DNA of 64,000 bases from Planctomycetaceae bacterium (GTDB lineage: Bacteria; Planctomycetota; Planctomycetia; Planctomycetales; Planctomycetaceae), in NCBI GenBank assembly GCA_014762625.1, contig JABURQ010000058.1:51066-115065 (forward strand), in the 5' to 3' direction. Positions within the stretch are counted from its first letter, which is position 1. Each line of letters opens with the position of its first letter. The position numbers were made by a program, and so were the translations under genes. The notes beneath the pieces are model-generated. The model was not told where the DNA came from. It made no database searches and saw nothing but the letters and a program-made list of their open reading frames with translations. Of this stretch, positions 53,089 through 61,552 are shown in pieces.

Positions 53089-54510
53089 ATGCCGGACTGC
53101 AGCACCAACCATATCGAAACATTCCGGAAAACCTTTCTCCAGCGCTGGCTCGGTTGGCGGGGAGTGGTGCTGTTTTTTGTTCTCATGCTGATTTCCTTGC
53201 CGTTTCTGTATCGAGGTTATCGATTGGGACAAGTGCCAGTCCTCGATCCTCCTTTTGACGTCGAGGAGTTTACGCGGCCGATCCCCGACGACGAGAACGC
53301 CTATCACGGCTTCGAGCAGGCTTATGGCGAACTGGTCGATGTTCCCGACGCGGAGTACGAAGCTTACAACGCTCAACTCGAAACCGGCTGGGATTTGGGC
53401 ACGGATGTTCTCGAACGACATCTCGACAACAATCGGCGCGCCCTCAAAACCTGGCGGGAAACCTGCGAGTTGGATCAATATCAGCCCCATCCCTACCAAA
53501 CTCAAGATGATGGCCCTTTAATTCCCGTTATTGATTCGCGAGAATTATGTCGTCTCGCAGAAATTCAGATTCAGAAGTCTGCCAAACTCGGCACACCGAA
53601 GAAAGCTTTGCCCTGGATTCGTGCTTCCTTGAGACATGCCTATCTTATTCGTCAACGAGGCCCCATTAACAACTATCAGGTCGGTGTTGCGTACTTCAGC
53701 TCTTCTTCTTGCGTGATTAATGACTGGTCCTCTCATCCTCAGCTCACTCGTACCGAGTTAGATGAAGCAATTCAGGAATTAGTCACCGCGCGACAATTAA
53801 ACCCCGAATTCTCAGAAGTCCTCAAAGCCGAGTGCCTCGCGAATGCGTCATTATACGAACTGTGGTCGGTCGAGTTGGATCAGCATGTTCACGACACGAT
53901 TGGTTCTGGTGAAGTAAGGCTTGGCTCCAATTGGAGAGCATGGCTGGAAGGAGAACCCGCATACACAGTTCGTCTGTTTCCTCACATGGCTCAAAACCAT
54001 CTGCGATTCATTCATCGCGACCGACGCGACCGACCTGCCATCATTCACGGAAGCGTTTTTGATGCTACCGCCAGCTCTCCCTCCAAAAGTAGCCTTCTTA
54101 CCAGCCATGAACTGGATACACTGATTTCCCAATCACTCATTTCAGGTCAGTCCTGGCTTTCCTCAGGGCTCAGAGCCACTGATCGCGATGAAGCCCGCTA
54201 TCGTTGCCTGCTCGTCGCTCTCGCCGCCCAGGCCTATTTCCGCGATCACGGCGAGTTTCCGGCTGATGCAGCAGAACTCATCCCCGAGTACCTCGACGAA
54301 ATTCCCGATGACCTTTATTCGCCGACACCCGCGCCACTCATTTATCGCCGCGACGGAGAGGGAGCGGTCGTCTACAGTCGCTTTGAGAATGAAATCGACG
54401 ACGGCGGTCTAGAAGTTGACTATTCTGAACGATCGGTCAGTAACGAACTCCTCGAGCTCGGCTACCGCATTCGGTCTCCTTTGACGCAGCCGTTGTATGC
54501 ACCGAAATGA
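53089..54510 (+). CDS. Membrane-anchored paralog A (unknown family, pseudopilin-like C-terminal motif)
   Basis: 473 aa from ATG 53089, choosing the start that aligns with paralog B; the ORF track adds 9 residues. N-terminal arginine-rich patch (LQRWLGWRG) then one membrane segment, so the bulk faces outward. The ~300-residue middle is helical with no known domain. The C-terminal ~100 residues read ALAAQAYFRDHGEFPADAAE and EYLDEIPDDLYSPTPAPLIY, a pattern recalling the GspG/prepilin-type tail in which a short peptide is laid down as a beta sheet. It is one of three paralogs here (see 54568 and 58427). The function is unknown. Confidence 0.75.
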   Translation: MPDCSTNHIETFRKTFLQRWLGWRGVVLFFVLMLISLPFLYRGYRLGQVPVLDPPFDVEEFTRPIPDDENAYHGFEQAYGELVDVPDAEYEAYNAQLETGWDLGTDVLERHLDNNRRALKTWRETCELDQYQPHPYQTQDDGPLIPVIDSRELCRLAEIQIQKSAKLGTPKKALPWIRASLRHAYLIRQRGPINNYQVGVAYFSSSSCVINDWSSHPQLTRTELDEAIQELVTARQLNPEFSEVLKAECLANASLYELWSVELDQHVHDTIGSGEVRLGSNWRAWLEGEPAYTVRLFPHMAQNHLRFIHRDRRDRPAIIHGSVFDATASSPSKSSLLTSHELDTLISQSLISGQSWLSSGLRATDRDEARYRCLLVALAAQAYFRDHGEFPADAAELIPEYLDEIPDDLYSPTPAPLIYRRDGEGAVVYSRFENEIDDGGLEVDYSERSVSNELLELGYRIRSPLTQPLYAPK

Positions 54511-54567
54511 TTATTTAGCATTCATGATAACTATACATAAAAATATGCAGTCTTCGGAGAGAGAGTG

Positions 54568-55989
54568 ATGGGCACCAATGAAACGAACCCGGTTCAGAAA
54601 ACCTTACTCCAACGCTGGATCGGTTGGCGGGGAGTGGTCGTCTTACTTGTACTGACGCCGCTATTGACTCCGTTCCTGATTCGAGCATGGAAACTGCGCG
54701 GAGTTCCCGACTTTCCTGAGCCCTTTGATACGAAACCCATCCTCGAATATCGCGTGCCCGACGAAGAAAATGCTTTCACCGAATATCGCAAAGCGATCTC
54801 TCTCTATCAGCAGCCGTCCGAGACAGTCAAAGAATTACGAGGCCGAATTATTGAAGACGGATGGTACATCGATAACGTTCTCATCCGAGATTTTCTTACT
54901 GAGAATGATGAAACGCTAATGACTTGGAAGAAAGGGACCACCAGGGACCGCGCGCTCTTTTTGCCAGCAAGTGAATATGAACTGGATATGGATCTCGAAT
55001 TGATTCAGGAGATGCGCGAGCTCCACGGAACAGCCATGTTGCGATGCCTTCAGTTGGAGGCAGAAGGGAAACCTCAGGAAGCGTGGGAATGGTATCGGGC
55101 AGCGATCCGTGCCTCTCGACATCTCGGCACGCACGGCGGAATCATCGAACGCCTGGTCGGGATTACACTTTTCTCAAGCTCAGTCGATCGATTGGAAAGT
55201 TGGTCTTCTCATCCACAAATCGATTCTGAAAGTCTAAAGCTTGCTCTCGAACAATTGCAAACTGACTGGAATTTGACGGAATTGGATTCAAAAACTCTCA
55301 AAATTGGATATCTAACCTTCCAGCATTCGCTGGAAAGCTTTATCGAGGAATTCAATACTGAGAAAGGTTTGCCTGCCTTTGCTCCGAATATCTTTAACTT
55401 GGTCGGAGAACCTGAACTCTCTCGCCGATTGTCAAGAATCCACGTTCACAACCTATTAATGTTTTGTGACGATCTTCGCAGGAATCGCCCCGAAGTTTCT
55501 TCAACTTATTCGGTATTCGAAGACCCCGCAGGCTTTTCACTGGGAGATCACAAGTGCGATGCTGATAATTATGAGCAGGCAATGGATCGATCCATCGTCG
55601 CCAAAATGATGTTACCCTCGTTTGCCTCTATCATCGATTCCACGGATCGTGAAATAATGCGTTATCAATCGTTACGTATGGCTCTCGCTGCCCAAGCCTA
55701 TTTCCGCGATCATGGCAATTTCCCATTAGATGCAGCGGACCTCGTTCCCGAGTACCTTGACGAAATCCCTGATGATCTTTATTCGCCGACACCCGCGCCC
55801 CTCATCTACCGCCGCGACGGAGACGGGGCGGTCGTCTACAGTCGCTTTAGAAACGAAGTCGATGATGGCGGAACCAAAGTCACCTATCGGGAGGTTAAAG
55901 ATTCTGGAGATGGATTGACGGATTACGGCGTGCGCATCCGCCATCCGCTCGGCAAACCCCTCCGCGCTCCGAAACCGTTCTCAAACTGA
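54568..55989 (+). CDS. Membrane-anchored paralog B (unknown family)
   Basis: 473 aa from ATG 54568, with GGAG 8 bases upstream; the GTG one codon earlier is the alternative. Same plan as paralog A: basic LQRWIGWRG, one membrane segment, helical middle and the YFRDHG...EYLDEIPDDLYSPTPAPLIYRR tail. The tail is nearly identical to A, also at the DNA level, whereas the middle (GKPQEAWEWYRAAIRASRHL) is closer to paralog C. It lies 57 bases after A on the same strand, so the two are probably co-transcribed. Confidence 0.75.
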   Translation: MGTNETNPVQKTLLQRWIGWRGVVVLLVLTPLLTPFLIRAWKLRGVPDFPEPFDTKPILEYRVPDEENAFTEYRKAISLYQQPSETVKELRGRIIEDGWYIDNVLIRDFLTENDETLMTWKKGTTRDRALFLPASEYELDMDLELIQEMRELHGTAMLRCLQLEAEGKPQEAWEWYRAAIRASRHLGTHGGIIERLVGITLFSSSVDRLESWSSHPQIDSESLKLALEQLQTDWNLTELDSKTLKIGYLTFQHSLESFIEEFNTEKGLPAFAPNIFNLVGEPELSRRLSRIHVHNLLMFCDDLRRNRPEVSSTYSVFEDPAGFSLGDHKCDADNYEQAMDRSIVAKMMLPSFASIIDSTDREIMRYQSLRMALAAQAYFRDHGNFPLDAADLVPEYLDEIPDDLYSPTPAPLIYRRDGDGAVVYSRFRNEVDDGGTKVTYREVKDSGDGLTDYGVRIRHPLGKPLRAPKPFSN

Positions 55990-56037
55990 ATCCTGACTCC
56001 TGTTTCCCATCTCCTCGAATCCGTATCACACCCACCC

Positions 56038-57045
56038 TCACTTCACTCCCAGCATGCGATCGAGAGAGTCCGACGTCTGATGGATCAACGCTTCCGGAAA
56101 ATGCTGATACGGATGGAAGTATTCGAACGTGAGATAACCTCGGTAGCCGACCTCATCGAGAGCGTCGAGCACCGCCGGCCAGTTCGTCGTTCCGTCGAGT
56201 AACGGACGGAAGGATTCCAGCGAATGATCGGTTCCCTTTTTACTGTACTCCTTGAGATGGATATTTTTGATGCGATCACCCAACATCGGAATCCAGTGCT
56301 CGGGGAACTGGTACTCCATGATGTTGCCGGTGTCGAAATGCACGTTGACAAACTCGCTGTCGAAGCTGTCGACGAAGTCGATCATCTCGAAAGGCGATAA
56401 CAGGTAGCCGTTAAAGAAAATGTTTTCGATATTCAGGTGCACGCCCAGCTTCTCGGCGCCCGGCAGCAATTTGCCGATCGCTTCCCGCGCCCGCCGGTCG
56501 CAAACATCGTTCGGCGTTGGATCGTGATCGGATCGCCAGGGCATGTGGACGGCACCTGGGACGACCAGCAGATTGTCGGTCCCGAGATCGTGGGCCGCTT
56601 GCGTCATTTTGCCGGCCAGTTCCATTCCCCGCGCACGTTCCGCCGGATCGTTGCTCGTCAGTGGGTACGGCCAGAACAGAAACGAGCAGACGCCGCTGAT
56701 TTCGAGGCCGATCTTTTCGGCGGTGCGGCGGATGACGTGGAACTCTTTCGTTCCCGATTCCGGGGACAGGTCGCTCTCGAGATCGTAATTGAGTTCGATG
56801 CCGTCGAAGCCAGCGTCCTTGGCCAGTTGCAGACACTCGGTCAACGACATCTTATCGGGATAGGGAAACGCCCACAGGTTGATCGATTTTTTCATGTCGT
56901 ATTTTCGGGGCGTCGTTTCCTCGGCATTGGCCGTTTGCGACGCAGACGTCAAGCTCCCGGCCGCACCCAGAGCGGCCAGACTCATCCACTCGCGTCGATG
57001 CATGTGTGACGAATTGAAAAACGACTCGGGCATGGGACCTGTCAT
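56038..57045 (-). CDS. Sugar phosphate isomerase/epimerase family protein with Tat-like signal
   Basis: 335 aa. CAGGAG lies 8 bases before the ATG at 57045. The N-terminus has an RR motif (HRREWMSLAALGAAGSL) typical of planctomycete Tat-exported enzymes, with cleavage near NAEETTP. The body is a TIM-barrel of the AP-endonuclease 2/sugar isomerase type: GFDGIELNYDLE, GLEISGVCS, LNIENIFFNGYLLSPFEM with the metal-binding Glu, VHFDTGNIMEY and GYLTFEYF. These enzymes interconvert sugars or hydroxypyruvate; the substrate is not known. Divergent from the sialidase-like gene at 57214. Confidence 0.85.
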   Translation of the reverse strand: MTGPMPESFFNSSHMHRREWMSLAALGAAGSLTSASQTANAEETTPRKYDMKKSINLWAFPYPDKMSLTECLQLAKDAGFDGIELNYDLESDLSPESGTKEFHVIRRTAEKIGLEISGVCSFLFWPYPLTSNDPAERARGMELAGKMTQAAHDLGTDNLLVVPGAVHMPWRSDHDPTPNDVCDRRAREAIGKLLPGAEKLGVHLNIENIFFNGYLLSPFEMIDFVDSFDSEFVNVHFDTGNIMEYQFPEHWIPMLGDRIKNIHLKEYSKKGTDHSLESFRPLLDGTTNWPAVLDALDEVGYRGYLTFEYFHPYQHFPEALIHQTSDSLDRMLGVK

Positions 57046-57213
57046 ACGACCTGCTCCTGTGGGATGGGATAGTACAAATCCAAATTACTGACCGGCATCC
57101 AGACATGCCAGCAATTCTTTCCACAGGATGCATTTGCTCAAAGTTCAACGTGACTTACATGCCCACATTGACTGTAATGATAGCCACACACAAAACTTCC
57201 ACCGGAACAATTC

Positions 57214-58419
57214 ATGAGATCTATCCTCGGCTGTCTGCTGCTACTCAATAGTCTCTCACTCTTCGGCGAAGAACCGCTGGCGATCCTCAATCTTCCCAAC
57301 TCGGGAACCGATCCCGCCGCCATCAATTACGACCAGCTCCCCAGACTCTCCGGCGAACACGCGATCATCAATCAGGTTGCTTACTCTCCTGATTTCCAGC
57401 CGGGTGACAAGCTGGAAATGAACAGGATGCGGCTGCAGTTACACAATTATCTCGCCTGGTACGACGGGCGGTTCTGGTGTATCTGGAGCGATGGCCCAAG
57501 GATCGAAGACTGGCCAACGCAGGAAATCAAATACGCGACCAGCAAGGACGGCATGGCTTGGAGCGAGGCGAAATCGATCACAGGGACTCCCGATGAACCC
57601 TACGCCTATATTGCCCGCGGCTTGTGGATTCGAGACGGAGAGTTACTGGCACTCGGTGCACACTACAAAGGGAAGGGAGCGTTCGGCGTTGATAAGGAGC
57701 TGGAACTCCGCGCGTTCGTCTGGGACAAAGCGAATCAGCAATGGTCCCTCAAAGGAAAAGTCTACGACAACGCCATTAATAACTTTCCGCCTCAGAAACT
57801 CCCCAACGGGAACTGGATTCTCACTCGCCGTGACTCCCGGTTCAATGTGACTATGCTCATCGGCGGAAAGGAGCAACTGGACGACTGGCAGGCGTACCCT
57901 GTCGTACGAATGAACGAAGTAAAAGGTTTCCGCCCGGACGAACCGATTTTCTGGCAGCTACCGAACGAGAAACTCAACGCCCTCCTCCGGGACAACGGCG
58001 GGTCGCAACGTCTATTCCACGCCACCTCGACCGATTTCGGTAAGACCTGGACGACGCCCCGACTTACAAACTTTCCCAACTCGACCAGCAAGATTTTTTC
58101 CATTCCCACCAGTCGCGGCTATCGCGTCATGATTTCCAACGCCAACCCGGAGCTGGGACGACGGCAATTGCATCTCTCCATCAGTGAAGACGGCGTCCAC
58201 TTTAACCGCATGGCACAACTCGATGTCCCCGCGCCGGAAGCTCCGCCCGGCTTCGAGAGCATCTGGAAGAAGTTCAACAAAGGAATCGCCAGCTTGCAGT
58301 ATCCGCACGTCATCGAACACGACGGTCATTTATGGATTGCCCTTTCCCGCTGCAAACTGCAAACGGAGATTTTCCGCGTTTCACTCGATAAACTCGATCG
58401 ATTGCGAGGGGAAAAGTGA
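57214..58419 (+). CDS. Sialidase-like (BNR) secreted protein
   Basis: 401 aa. Signal peptide MRSILGCLLLLNSLSLFGEE. A six-bladed-propeller type enzyme, with one clear Asp-box in the middle (STDFGKTWTTPRL) and other blades such as YATSKDGMAWSEAK and LSISEDGVHFNR. An Arg-rich catalytic set cannot be assigned with certainty, so the activity may be sialidase, another glycosidase or simply a binding propeller. The stop lies 7 bases before the next gene (paralog C), so the two form one transcript. Confidence 0.8.
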   Translation: MRSILGCLLLLNSLSLFGEEPLAILNLPNSGTDPAAINYDQLPRLSGEHAIINQVAYSPDFQPGDKLEMNRMRLQLHNYLAWYDGRFWCIWSDGPRIEDWPTQEIKYATSKDGMAWSEAKSITGTPDEPYAYIARGLWIRDGELLALGAHYKGKGAFGVDKELELRAFVWDKANQQWSLKGKVYDNAINNFPPQKLPNGNWILTRRDSRFNVTMLIGGKEQLDDWQAYPVVRMNEVKGFRPDEPIFWQLPNEKLNALLRDNGGSQRLFHATSTDFGKTWTTPRLTNFPNSTSKIFSIPTSRGYRVMISNANPELGRRQLHLSISEDGVHFNRMAQLDVPAPEAPPGFESIWKKFNKGIASLQYPHVIEHDGHLWIALSRCKLQTEIFRVSLDKLDRLRGEK

Positions 58420-58426
58420 GGCTTCC

Positions 58427-59842
58427 ATGAACACAGAGCTTGATCCAACCGGTAACAAGCCATCGTTCGTCGCAAAACTATTGCGACCGAAGGTGATGAT
58501 CCTGGCATTTCTTTTGTTTTTGATTCTGGTCTCTCCGTTGCTGATCCGAGGGTGGTTTTTGAGAGGCGTTCCGAATGTTCCTGAACCGTTTGATCGAGAG
58601 CCACTGTTGGAATACTCGGTCCCCGATAATGAGAATGCCTATGCCGACTATCAGTCGGCAAAATCACTATATGTGAATGCCTCTCAGGCTCTGAGCGAAC
58701 TGCGTGATCGAATCAACGAAGATGGCTGGCATCTGGCGAACGATGACATCCGGCAGCATCTGCACGACAACGAAGATGCACTCCTCGCCTGGAAAAATGG
58801 GACTGAGAAAGACAAAGCACTCTATATCGCTGCCAAAGACTACTCAATTGCCGTCTTGCTGGAAGTCACACAAGAACTGCGAGAGTTACATAGAACGGCG
58901 ATGTTGCGATGCAAAGAGCTCGAAGCCGAGGGTAAACCGCAGGAAGCGTGGGAGTGGTATCGAGCCTCGATCCGCGCCAGTCGGCATGCCGGGACGCATG
59001 GCGGATTGATGGAAAGACTGGTCGGAATCGCTCTTTTTCAGACAACGGCTGACCCACTGCAAACCTGGGCGGCTTATCCGGAATTGACGGCGGACGATTT
59101 GCGGAAGGCGATCGAACAATTGCAGTCTGACTGGCAACTGACCGAGAAGATATCGACCTCGCTGCAGATTGAATACCTCGCTCTGGATCAAGCGATCAAA
59201 AACTACAGTGAGGAAGGATTGGTTCCGATGGGCGAGTCGCTGCCGGGGACTCCAGGACTGCTGTATATTCTCGGCGAGCCGGAACTCTCCCGGCGAGTGA
59301 TGAGCATCTACTTTCGCAATCAACTGAAGTTTTGCGACTTACCTGTCTACGAACGTCCCCGCACAGTGAGCAGGAACGACCTGTACGACGATCCTCGAGG
59401 GTTCGAGCTGGGTGACGGCGACCACTGGGACGCCACGGGATTCGAGACGGCGTTTCAACGTGCCATTCTGGCAAGATTAGTATTACCGGCGACGAGTCAG
59501 ATTCAGCGCGCCTTAGATCGCGAAGAAGCCAAGTATCGCACTTTGCTGGTGATGCTCGCGGGGCAAGCTTATCGCCGAGACCACGGAGAGTTCCCCAACA
59601 CTCTCGACGAACTGGTCCCCGATTACCTCGACGCAATTCCGGTCGACAACTACGATGGCAAGCCGCTCAAATATCGTTTCGATCCGGAAGGTCCGGTGGT
59701 TTACAGCGTTTTCGAGAACGGCATCGACGACGGCGGGTTGGACTGGTCTCACCAACATCGGACTTCCGCTCGCGGTCCGGACGACTACGGCGTGCAACTG
59801 AAACTCTTCCGGCCGGACCCGCTCCGCGCAGAGAAACCCTGA
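58427..59842 (+). CDS. Membrane-anchored paralog C (unknown family)
   Basis: 471 aa from ATG 58427 with TGAGG upstream; the ORF track starts 81 codons earlier inside the sialidase-like gene. One membrane segment (PKVMILAFLLFLILVSPLL), a helical middle sharing HRTAMLRCKELEAEGKPQEA with paralog B, and the family tail QAYRRDHGEFPNTLDELVPD. Compared with A and B the tail is more diverged. Probably co-transcribed with the sialidase-like gene. The function is unknown; three copies within 7 kb point to local duplication. Confidence 0.75.
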   Translation: MNTELDPTGNKPSFVAKLLRPKVMILAFLLFLILVSPLLIRGWFLRGVPNVPEPFDREPLLEYSVPDNENAYADYQSAKSLYVNASQALSELRDRINEDGWHLANDDIRQHLHDNEDALLAWKNGTEKDKALYIAAKDYSIAVLLEVTQELRELHRTAMLRCKELEAEGKPQEAWEWYRASIRASRHAGTHGGLMERLVGIALFQTTADPLQTWAAYPELTADDLRKAIEQLQSDWQLTEKISTSLQIEYLALDQAIKNYSEEGLVPMGESLPGTPGLLYILGEPELSRRVMSIYFRNQLKFCDLPVYERPRTVSRNDLYDDPRGFELGDGDHWDATGFETAFQRAILARLVLPATSQIQRALDREEAKYRTLLVMLAGQAYRRDHGEFPNTLDELVPDYLDAIPVDNYDGKPLKYRFDPEGPVVYSVFENGIDDGGLDWSHQHRTSARGPDDYGVQLKLFRPDPLRAEKP

Positions 59843-59900
59843 CTTTCGTCCCAAGTTCATGCTTCTTGTTGAGCGTGCGGTTTCTCTTTTGAACTCGGAT

Positions 59901-59922
59901 AGAACATCTGCGTTCTTTTTTT
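59901..59922 (+). terminator. Weak terminator after paralog C
   Basis: AGAAC/GTTCT 5-bp stem with a 6-base loop followed by eight T, between convergent genes. Thermodynamically modest. Confidence 0.4.
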
Positions 59923-59934
59923 GCCGCTCCCGAT

Positions 59935-61506
59935 TCAGTTTCCGATCGCGTTTCTCTCGACGCGATCAATGTGGAGTTTCTGATTCTGGAACACCGATTT
60001 CAGTTCGGAGTGTGCTTCAAATTCTTCACTCGGTTGGCTGTACCAACCGATCACGTAATCGACCTGGTCTCGATGGTCGTACGTGAAAAAGTCGCCTCGT
60101 CCTCGTTCATAGCCGGGTTGAAATTGAATGAGAAAATGATCGACTTCCGCCTGGTAAAGATCGAGCGGCACGATCGACGACATGAAGCAGTAATAGCTGG
60201 TTCCGTTGGCGAGATACCCCTGGAATTCCGTCGCGGGATCGGAGTCTTCGCGATAGAGAACATCGCCGGGGCTGAAAACGTCCCGGCCGGAGAGAAAGAC
60301 GTCAATCTCCTCGTTCGCGGCGTTCGTGAAAAGAGTCACGCAAGCCAGATGCACAGCCACGAGGCCGTGGAGATAATAAATGACCACCGAACGGAGTTCG
60401 CCTTCCAACGGCACGCACAGGCACGCCGCTCCAAAAATGAAGACGTTGAGTGCAAACCGGATTTTCAAAAAGCCTCCATGCGCTCCCAGCATGTCGGGAA
60501 AGATCAGATACGCCAGCAGGGAAACCGCCCCGAAGATCAACGTGATGATTTGAGCCTTCTTAAGCCGAATTTCCGCAGAGAGGAGACGCTTCTTCTGAAA
60601 CCAGGCAGCCCCCAGAATCAGTCCGTACACACAGACGATCAACGTCCCGTAAGGCAGATAGTCGTAGCTATAAGGCACGTACCCTTCCGTCACCATCAGG
60701 ACGAGATCTTCGTAAACACCTGAAAAAGAAGGGCGAATCTCGGCGAGCGCTGCCAGGATCCCTTGCTGGTCCCCGGCGGGAGTTTCAGCGTGCGCCGTGC
60801 GGAAGAGGTAGTCCGCTGTCAACAGCAAGCCGGGTAACGCCGCGGCGATCAGAAGAATAAGCCGGCGGAACCGGAAGTGCCCCATGACCGCGAGAATGAA
60901 GACAGCACTCGCGACCGCCATCAGGAAGCCGAGCAAGTGACAAAAATAGGTAGCCGTTAACAGTCCTGAAAGAATCAGCCACTGCTGCCCTGTGGGCCGT
61001 TCGGCATATCGAAACAGGAAACCGAGAATCGTCAGATAGAGCGCCAGGCTGAAGTTGTAATTGTAAAACCCCATGTAGAAGGTGCCGTTAAAAATCAGCA
61101 AAAAGCCAATCGCTGAAACGGTTCGGGCCCCCTCTCCAAAACTGCGCAGGAAATAGAGAAACGCGAACGTCATCGCGACCACATACAGCGAGACCAGAAC
61201 TTTCTCCGCGATTAACGGCGGAAAAACCGCCATCAACCCCCTCAGCAGCCAGACGGTCGTCAGGTTCGGCACTTGCGTACGGCTGAACGTGAAGTATTCA
61301 GCGAAATTCGTTTGCGGCGAGTCGTAATTCCGTTCGATGAACCGACTCGCCAGATGCGCCGGCCCGTCGCGCGTCGGAATGTACGTAAAGCTCCAGATGA
61401 TTACCAGATGGGCAATCAGCCAGCCCCACCACAGAGCCCGCTCAAGGCGCGAGGATTTTTCGTCCGACCGTGGTTGGGAGGAGGTGGGATTATTCACGCA
61501 TCGCAC
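59935..61506 (-). CDS. Polytopic membrane protein, possible GT-C-type glycosyltransferase
   Basis: 523 aa, GTG start with AAGG upstream. About ten membrane segments (WWGWLIAHLVIIWSFTYIP, VLVSLYVVAMTFAFLYFL and others) and a C-terminal soluble ~100-residue part. The first extracytoplasmic loop has RDGPAHLASRFIE, where an acidic residue follows segment 1, as in GT-C enzymes that use polyprenyl-linked sugars. The gene lies 46 bases after metG on the same strand, with a GAGGGA/TCCCTC stem between. The function is unproven. Confidence 0.65.
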   Translation of the reverse strand: MRCVNNPTSSQPRSDEKSSRLERALWWGWLIAHLVIIWSFTYIPTRDGPAHLASRFIERNYDSPQTNFAEYFTFSRTQVPNLTTVWLLRGLMAVFPPLIAEKVLVSLYVVAMTFAFLYFLRSFGEGARTVSAIGFLLIFNGTFYMGFYNYNFSLALYLTILGFLFRYAERPTGQQWLILSGLLTATYFCHLLGFLMAVASAVFILAVMGHFRFRRLILLIAAALPGLLLTADYLFRTAHAETPAGDQQGILAALAEIRPSFSGVYEDLVLMVTEGYVPYSYDYLPYGTLIVCVYGLILGAAWFQKKRLLSAEIRLKKAQIITLIFGAVSLLAYLIFPDMLGAHGGFLKIRFALNVFIFGAACLCVPLEGELRSVVIYYLHGLVAVHLACVTLFTNAANEEIDVFLSGRDVFSPGDVLYREDSDPATEFQGYLANGTSYYCFMSSIVPLDLYQAEVDHFLIQFQPGYERGRGDFFTYDHRDQVDYVIGWYSQPSEEFEAHSELKSVFQNQKLHIDRVERNAIGN

Positions 61507-61552
61507 ACCTTTTGATGATCGAGGGAATCAGGAATCCCTCTTAATGTACGCG

